Position numbers and translations under genes: made by a program. DNA of 64,000 nt from positions 36,501 through 100,500 of the forward strand of contig NZ_ML123052.1 of the NCBI RefSeq assembly GCF_003846175.1, in the 5' to 3' direction. The notes under the pieces were generated by a model. That model did no database searches. It saw nothing but the letters and a program-made list of their open reading frames with translations, and was not told the DNA's origin. Of this stretch, positions 60,038 through 64,000 are shown in pieces. Each line of letters starts with the position of its first letter. Position 1 is the first letter of the stretch. Source of the stretch: Streptomyces sp. ADI95-17 (GTDB lineage Bacteria; Actinomycetota; Actinomycetes; Streptomycetales; Streptomycetaceae).

Positions 60038-61213
60038 ATGTCACGTCGCCGTGCCCATGTCGCGATGATCGGCATCCCCGCCGTCAGCCACGTCCTGCCC
60101 AGCCTTGAGATCATCCGGGAGCTGGTGGCCCGGGGCCACCGGGTGAGCTACGCCAACGACCCGGCGGTGGCCGGCCTGATCGAGGCCACCGGCGCCGAGT
60201 TCGTCCCCTACGGCTCCGTGCTGCCGGTCGCCGACAACAACTGGCCGGAAGACCCCATCGAGGTGATGGGCGTCTTCCTCGACGAGGGGGTCCAGGCCCT
60301 CCCGCAGCTGCGGGCCGCCTACGACCACGACCCCGCGGACCTCTACCTGTACGACATCGGCGCCTACGCCGCGCGTGCCCTCGGCGAGGCGCAGGGCCGT
60401 CCCCTCATGCAGCTGTCCCCGACGTACGTGGGCTGGGAGGGCTACGCCGAGGAGGTCGCGGCGCCCATGTGGCAGCTGCCGGGCGCCGACGCCTACCGGG
60501 CGAGGTTCGCCCGCTGGCTCGCCGGGTGCGGGGCGACCACCCTCGAAATGGACACCTTCTGCGGACCGCCCGCGCGGTCCCTGGCGCTGATCCCGAAGGC
60601 GATGCAGCCGAACGCGGACCGGGTCGACACCGACACGGTCACCTTCGTCGGCCCCTGCTTCGGCGGCCGGACGGACAAGGAGACCTGGACGCGCCCCGAC
60701 GGCGCCGGGAAAGTGCTCCTGGTCTCGCTGGGCTCGGCGTTCACGAAGCAGCCGGAGTTCTACCGCCGGTGCCTGGCCGCCTACGGCGACCTGCCCGGCT
60801 GGCACGTGGTGCTCCAGATCGGGAAGTACACGGACCCGGCGGAGCTCGGCGACATCCCGGCCAACGTCGAAGTGCACTCCTGGGTGCCCCAGTTGGCGAT
60901 CCTGGAACAGGCCGACGCCTTCGTCACCCACGCCGGGATGGGCGGCAGCAGCGAGGGGCTGTTCACCGGTGTGCCGATGATCGCCGTTCCCCAGGCCGCC
61001 GACCAGTTCAGCAACGCCGACCGGCTCGTCGAACTGGGCGTGGCCCGCCGCATCGACACCGAGCAGGCCACCGGCGAGGCGCTGCGGACCGCCCTGACCG
61101 AGCTCGTCGCCGATCCGGAGGTCGCCCGCCGCTCGGCGCTGCTCCGGGCCGAGGTACGGGCCGAGGGCGGCACCCCGCGGGCCGCCGGCCTGATCGAGGA
61201 CATGCTGGGCTGA
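60038..61213 (+). CDS. Macrolide glycosyltransferase (OleD/MGT family)
   Basis: 391 residues, GT-B fold, GT1 family. HVLPSLEIIRELVARGHRVSYA at the N-terminus has the His18 equivalent to OleD's catalytic His, with LYDIGAYAAR carrying the likely partner Asp. The UDP-sugar site is LLVSLGSAFTKQPEFYR, WVPQLAILEQADAFVTHAGMGGSSEGL and PQAADQFSNADRL. OleD-type enzymes inactivate macrolides by glucosylating the desosamine 2'-OH with UDP-glucose; other phenolic acceptors are possible. The GAGTG before the ATG is weak, which fits a regulated start. Confidence 0.93.
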   Translation: MSRRRAHVAMIGIPAVSHVLPSLEIIRELVARGHRVSYANDPAVAGLIEATGAEFVPYGSVLPVADNNWPEDPIEVMGVFLDEGVQALPQLRAAYDHDPADLYLYDIGAYAARALGEAQGRPLMQLSPTYVGWEGYAEEVAAPMWQLPGADAYRARFARWLAGCGATTLEMDTFCGPPARSLALIPKAMQPNADRVDTDTVTFVGPCFGGRTDKETWTRPDGAGKVLLVSLGSAFTKQPEFYRRCLAAYGDLPGWHVVLQIGKYTDPAELGDIPANVEVHSWVPQLAILEQADAFVTHAGMGGSSEGLFTGVPMIAVPQAADQFSNADRLVELGVARRIDTEQATGEALRTALTELVADPEVARRSALLRAEVRAEGGTPRAAGLIEDMLG

Positions 61214-61240
61214 GCGGCCGGTCCCCGGCGATCAGCCGTC

Positions 61241-61288
61241 GCCCCCGTTGCCGTCGCCGTCGTACCGGTCGGCGTCGGCAACGGGGGC
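61241..61288. terminator. Inverted repeat after the glycosyltransferase
   Basis: GCCCCCGTTGCC (61241-61252) and its exact complement at 61277-61288 form a 12-bp stem with a 24-nt loop; a likely terminator that overlaps the first 35-bp repeat unit. Confidence 0.65.
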
Positions 61289-61330
61289 CGGCCGTCGTAC
61301 CCGTCGGCGTCGGCAACGGGGGCCGGCCGT
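61261..61330. repeat. Two tandem 35-bp repeats
   Basis: Units 61261-61295 and 61296-61330 are identical except one base (CGTACC-G/C-GTCGGCG start). They lie in the 190-bp gap between convergent genes. Confidence 0.9.
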
Positions 61331-61407
61331 CGAACCACGGCTTGTGGAGGGCGGTCCCGGGGGCGGCACCGGTGTCCTGGACGCCCTGCCCCGGGAACCC
61401 GGGGGCC

Positions 61408-62079
61408 TCAGCTCCGCGCCCGGACGTCGTCCACGATGTGCTTGTCCAGTGCGGCGCGCACCAGGGCCGCCGCGAGCACGGCGATCCGGCGCCCGTCCGC
61501 CGGCCCGTCCGTCCGCCCGGCCGGTTCCGCCAGCTTCGCCAGCTTCGCCGGTGAGGCGGGCAGCCCCAGCCGCTCGGCACCCTGGAGCGCCTTTCCGTCC
61601 ACGAACGGAGCCGTCTCCGGCCACACCGCCTGCACCTCGCGCACGAAGATGTCCGCACCGGCCGGGCCGATTCCCGGGGTGCGCCGCAGCCCGGCCCGCA
61701 GGGCGTCCAGGTCCCCGTCGGCCGCCTCGCGCAGTCGCCGCAGATCGCCGCCGCAGTCGTCCAGCAGGAGCCGCGCCCCCTCGCCGAGCTGGGTCGCGGT
61801 CTGCTCGTCGTAACGCCGGTAGCCGCCCTCGCCCAGCGCGTCCACCCGCTGCTGCCAGGTCGCCCCGGCCATCCGCCGCGGCGAGCGCATGCCGTGGGCG
61901 AACAGCGCACGCGCCGCCGCCACCGCCGCTGAGGCGCGGATGCGGGCGCTCAGCAGATCGCTGAGGACGAGGAGCTGGTAGAGCGGCTGCGGGGTGTTCC
62001 GCAGCCGGATCCCGGCCTCGGCCGCGTATGTGGTTCCGCAGCGATCGAGCAGGGCGTCCACGGTGTCGCGGGCGGTCAC
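61408..62079 (-). CDS. HhH-GPD-like DNA glycosylase/endonuclease-fold protein
   Basis: 223 residues from a GTG with GAGGAGGG upstream. A base-excision HhH fold is suggested by LLVLSDLLSARIRASAAVAAARALF, the hairpin RTPGIGPAGADIFVREV (about 140-156) and the following FVDGKALQGAERLGLP. The Lys used by bifunctional EndoIII-type lyases is Ala here, and no FeS cysteine cluster is present. It may be a monofunctional glycosylase or only a DNA-binding protein. It overlaps the LigD-type phosphoesterase gene by four bases. Confidence 0.85.
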   Translation of the reverse strand: MTARDTVDALLDRCGTTYAAEAGIRLRNTPQPLYQLLVLSDLLSARIRASAAVAAARALFAHGMRSPRRMAGATWQQRVDALGEGGYRRYDEQTATQLGEGARLLLDDCGGDLRRLREAADGDLDALRAGLRRTPGIGPAGADIFVREVQAVWPETAPFVDGKALQGAERLGLPASPAKLAKLAEPAGRTDGPADGRRIAVLAAALVRAALDKHIVDDVRARS

Positions 62080-62645
62080 GGGGAGCCGCTTCCCTCCTCG
62101 GCCGCGACCTGGGCCAGGGTGCGGCCGGTGCGGGCCGAGCGGGCGAGATACGGGTCCGGCAGATCGGGGCTCTCCCGGGTGGCCCGTCCGTCCTTGGCCT
62201 TGATCAGCAGCCACACCTCTTCGCCCGGGGCGTCGCCGCCCTTGAAGCGGGTGAGGGCGAACTCGCCGTGCAGCCTGGCCCCGTCGAGCCAGAACGTCGC
62301 GTGGCCGTCCTCCAGGGACTGCTCGAACGGCACGGGCGCGCCCCACCGGTCGTGGCTGAGCGGGCGGTAGGTGCCCTGGTCCCAGACGATCACCGTGTCG
62401 CCGCCGTGTTCGCCCTTCGCGATGACGCCCTCGAAGGTGCGGTACTCCAGCGGATGGTCCTCGGTGGGCACGGCCAGCCGCCGCACGCGCGGATTCTCCG
62501 AAGGCCCGCGCGGCACCGCCCACGACTTCAGTACGCCGTCGACCTCCAGCCGGAAGTCGAAGTGCATGCGCCGTGCCTGATGGATCTGTACGACGAAGCA
62601 GGGCGCCGGGCCCGTGCGCTCGCCGTTGTCGCCGGTCACATCCAT
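62076..62645 (-). CDS. LigD-type 3'-phosphoesterase (PE domain) protein
   Basis: 189 residues, the stand-alone PE domain of LigD. FVVQIHQARRMHFDFRLEVDGVLKSWAVPRGPS carries the His-His-Asp-Arg active site, and PTEDHPLEYRTFEGVIAKGEHGGDTVIVWDQG adds another His. PE enzymes trim 3'-phosphate or ribonucleotide ends before ligation in non-homologous end joining. GGAGGTG precedes the ATG. It is coupled (GTGA) to the HhH gene; no ligase or Ku gene is in the window. Confidence 0.92.
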   Translation of the reverse strand: MDVTGDNGERTGPAPCFVVQIHQARRMHFDFRLEVDGVLKSWAVPRGPSENPRVRRLAVPTEDHPLEYRTFEGVIAKGEHGGDTVIVWDQGTYRPLSHDRWGAPVPFEQSLEDGHATFWLDGARLHGEFALTRFKGGDAPGEEVWLLIKAKDGRATRESPDLPDPYLARSARTGRTLAQVAAEEGSGSP

Positions 62646-62750
62646 CCGGACACCTCCTCCGGCAGCCCCCGCCCGGTACCCCCTTCCACTGTGACGCCCC
62701 CGGCCCCGAAGCGCACCAAGACGGGTTCCGGGGCCGGTGTGCGCCCAAGG

Positions 62751-62781
62751 TATCTCGCTATCAAGTATCTTGACGTCGAGA
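62751..62781. promoter_or_regulatory. Overlapping dyads upstream of the MFS gene
   Basis: TCTTGACGTCGAGA (62768-62781) is a palindrome with one mismatch; TATCTCG and TATCAAG elements just upstream repeat related half-sites (AAGGTATCT and AAGTATCT). It lies 58 bp before the MFS start and is probably a MarR-type operator. Confidence 0.6.
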
Positions 62782-62838
62782 GTGTTCTTGCGGCAGTCTT
62801 CGTCCCGTTCGAGATCTCCTGCCCGAGGGGGGCGCGTG

Positions 62839-64000
62839 ATGCGGCGAGGCGAAACGCGAGGAAAAGAGCGCGGGCCGGGCCTGATGGCCCAGTTGCGCGA
62901 TCCGCCGGGCGGCCGCGATGCGCGGATCATGCTGCTCGCGCTGGCCGTGGACCGGACCGGCTCGGGGCTCTGGGCCGCGTCCTCGGTCCTCTACCTCACC
63001 TTCGTCACGCATCTGAGCGCCCAGCAGATCGGCGTACTGCTGGGCGTGGCCGGAGTCGCGGGCATCGCCGGATCGCCGCTGGCCGGGCGGCTGGCCGGCC
63101 GCTTCCCGGTGCGCTCGCTGCTGGTCGGCTGCCATCTGCTGCGGCTGGTGACGCTCGTACTGGTCCTGGTGTGCACGGGCTTCGACGCGCTGCTCCCGGT
63201 CGTCGCCGTGACCTACCTGGGCGACCGGGCCGCGAAGACGCTGGAGATGCTCTTCGCCACCCGGGCGGCGGGCGAGCGCCGCGCCGCGTACCAGGCGCTC
63301 TCGCGCAGCGCGGCCAACGCGGGCTACGGAGTCGGCGCCGGGATCGCGGCGATCGGCCTGGCGGTGGGGACCACGGGCGCCTACCGCGTCCTGATCCTGG
63401 GCAACGCGCTGTCGTTCGTCGTCGCCGCGGTGCTGGTGTGGCGTACGGGCGAGCCGTCGGGAAGCGCCGTCGAGGTGGCACGGTCCGGGGGAGCGGCGCC
63501 GGCCGCCCGGGGCGAGGGCAAGGGTGTGGTGCGCGGGGGCGGTCCGTGGCGGGACCGGGGCTATCTCAGGTTCGTCCTGCTGGACATCCCGATGAACCTC
63601 GACGACTCGATCCTCGCCGTCGGTCTGCCGCTGTGGCTGGTGAACCGCACCTCCGTGCCGCACGCCCTCGTCCCGGCCTTCCTCGTCATCAACACCGTGC
63701 TGGTCGTGGTGCTCCAGCTGAGCGTGTCGAAGCGGGCGGAAGGGCCGCGCCGGGCGGCCCGGGCGGTGCTGCTGTACGGAGTCCTGATGCTCGCCTGCTG
63801 CGGCTTCCTGGCCGTGGCCACCCGGGGCGGGGCCTGGGCGGCCGGGGCCGTCCTGCTCGCCGCCGCGCTGCTGGTCACGCTGGCGGAGCTGATGCGGTCG
63901 GTGAGTTCGTGGGAGCTCGCGGTCCTGCTCGCACCGCAGGACGCCCGCGCCGCGTATCTGGGGGTGGCCGGGATGTCGCAGTCCATCCAGAAGTCCGCCG
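62839..64000 (+). CDS. MFS transporter, 3' end outside the window
   Basis: At least 387 residues; the frame is open to the window edge. The start is the ATG after GTG at 62836, with GGGGGG upstream. Helices start at about residue 30 (IMLLALAVDRTGSGLWAASSVLYLTF) and include GVLLGVAGVAGIAGSPLAGRLAGRF, the motif-A-like loop region of MFS exporters. A charged loop (about 205-235) divides two halves. It likely exports a small molecule under the dyad upstream. Confidence 0.9.
   Translation, partial: MRRGETRGKERGPGLMAQLRDPPGGRDARIMLLALAVDRTGSGLWAASSVLYLTFVTHLSAQQIGVLLGVAGVAGIAGSPLAGRLAGRFPVRSLLVGCHLLRLVTLVLVLVCTGFDALLPVVAVTYLGDRAAKTLEMLFATRAAGERRAAYQALSRSAANAGYGVGAGIAAIGLAVGTTGAYRVLILGNALSFVVAAVLVWRTGEPSGSAVEVARSGGAAPAARGEGKGVVRGGGPWRDRGYLRFVLLDIPMNLDDSILAVGLPLWLVNRTSVPHALVPAFLVINTVLVVVLQLSVSKRAEGPRRAARAVLLYGVLMLACCGFLAVATRGGAWAAGAVLLAAALLVTLAELMRSVSSWELAVLLAPQDARAAYLGVAGMSQSIQKSA

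Overview
The window is chromosomal DNA of a Streptomyces or very close relative. The evidence is the very high GC content, GC-biased third codon positions, frequent GTG starts, many four-base stop/start overlaps, and actinomycete family content: DUF3558 and DUF4232 lipoproteins, the futalosine menaquinone pathway, system II cytochrome c maturation, and a MaoC-FabG4-thiolase block like that of mycobacteria. About 67 protein genes are called, plus small ORFs, terminators, repeats and operators. No rRNA, tRNA, CRISPR array or insertion sequence was seen.

Layout. 0-20 kb is a patchwork of single genes and divergent regulator/target pairs: two DUF3558 lipoproteins, RtcB RNA ligase, an SDR, a YnfA-type membrane protein, a flavin monooxygenase with a divergent TetR regulator, a MarR regulator, a Mut7-C RNase-like protein with a ubiquitin-like N-terminus, an NmrA-type reductase, GNAT, AraC, a beta-propeller-like protein, a stress block (Usp, Acg-type nitroreductase, Usp), and a TetR/FMN-reductase divergon. 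20-28 kb is core metabolism: hemL with a phosphatase, then a Tat-exported deacetylase-like lipoprotein and tlpA-ccdA-resB-ccsB for cytochrome c maturation. 28-33.5 kb holds a minus-strand group with an NTPase overlapping a membrane-anchored periplasmic-binding-protein-like gene, an unusual pair with no obvious transporter. 33.6-40.3 kb carries menaquinone genes (UbiD-like decarboxylase, MqnP prenyltransferase, UbiX-like flavin prenyltransferase, MqnE) with a rhomboid protease, a DUF4232 lipoprotein, an Lrp/AsnC regulator and a 44-codon small gene between them.

41-43 kb has a DAACS-family symporter preceded by a probable leaderless cysteine-rich leader peptide. 43-49.5 kb is a fatty-acid block: TetR, MaoC, FabG4-like reductase, divergent thiolase with paired operators, and a long-chain acyl-CoA synthetase. 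49.5-58 kb looks accessory. A 495-bp gap with several palindromes leads into an isocitrate-lyase-superfamily enzyme, a secreted acidic protein, and a catabolic cluster of two luciferase-like oxidoreductases, an SDR, an amidohydrolase and an aldehyde dehydrogenase. Four copies of one inverted repeat (CTGAC-N5-GTCAG) mark this cluster. 58-64 kb has an APC permease, an OleD-type macrolide glycosyltransferase behind a nine-codon upstream ORF and strong stem-loops, a two-gene DNA repair pair (LigD-type phosphoesterase and HhH protein), and an MFS transporter cut by the window end.

The best candidates for something undescribed are the nonapeptide/stem-loop leader before the glycosyltransferase, the cysteine leader before the symporter, the NTPase/binding-protein pair, and the CTGAC-N5-GTCAG regulon. 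Family assignments rest on motifs read by eye; no database search was run.
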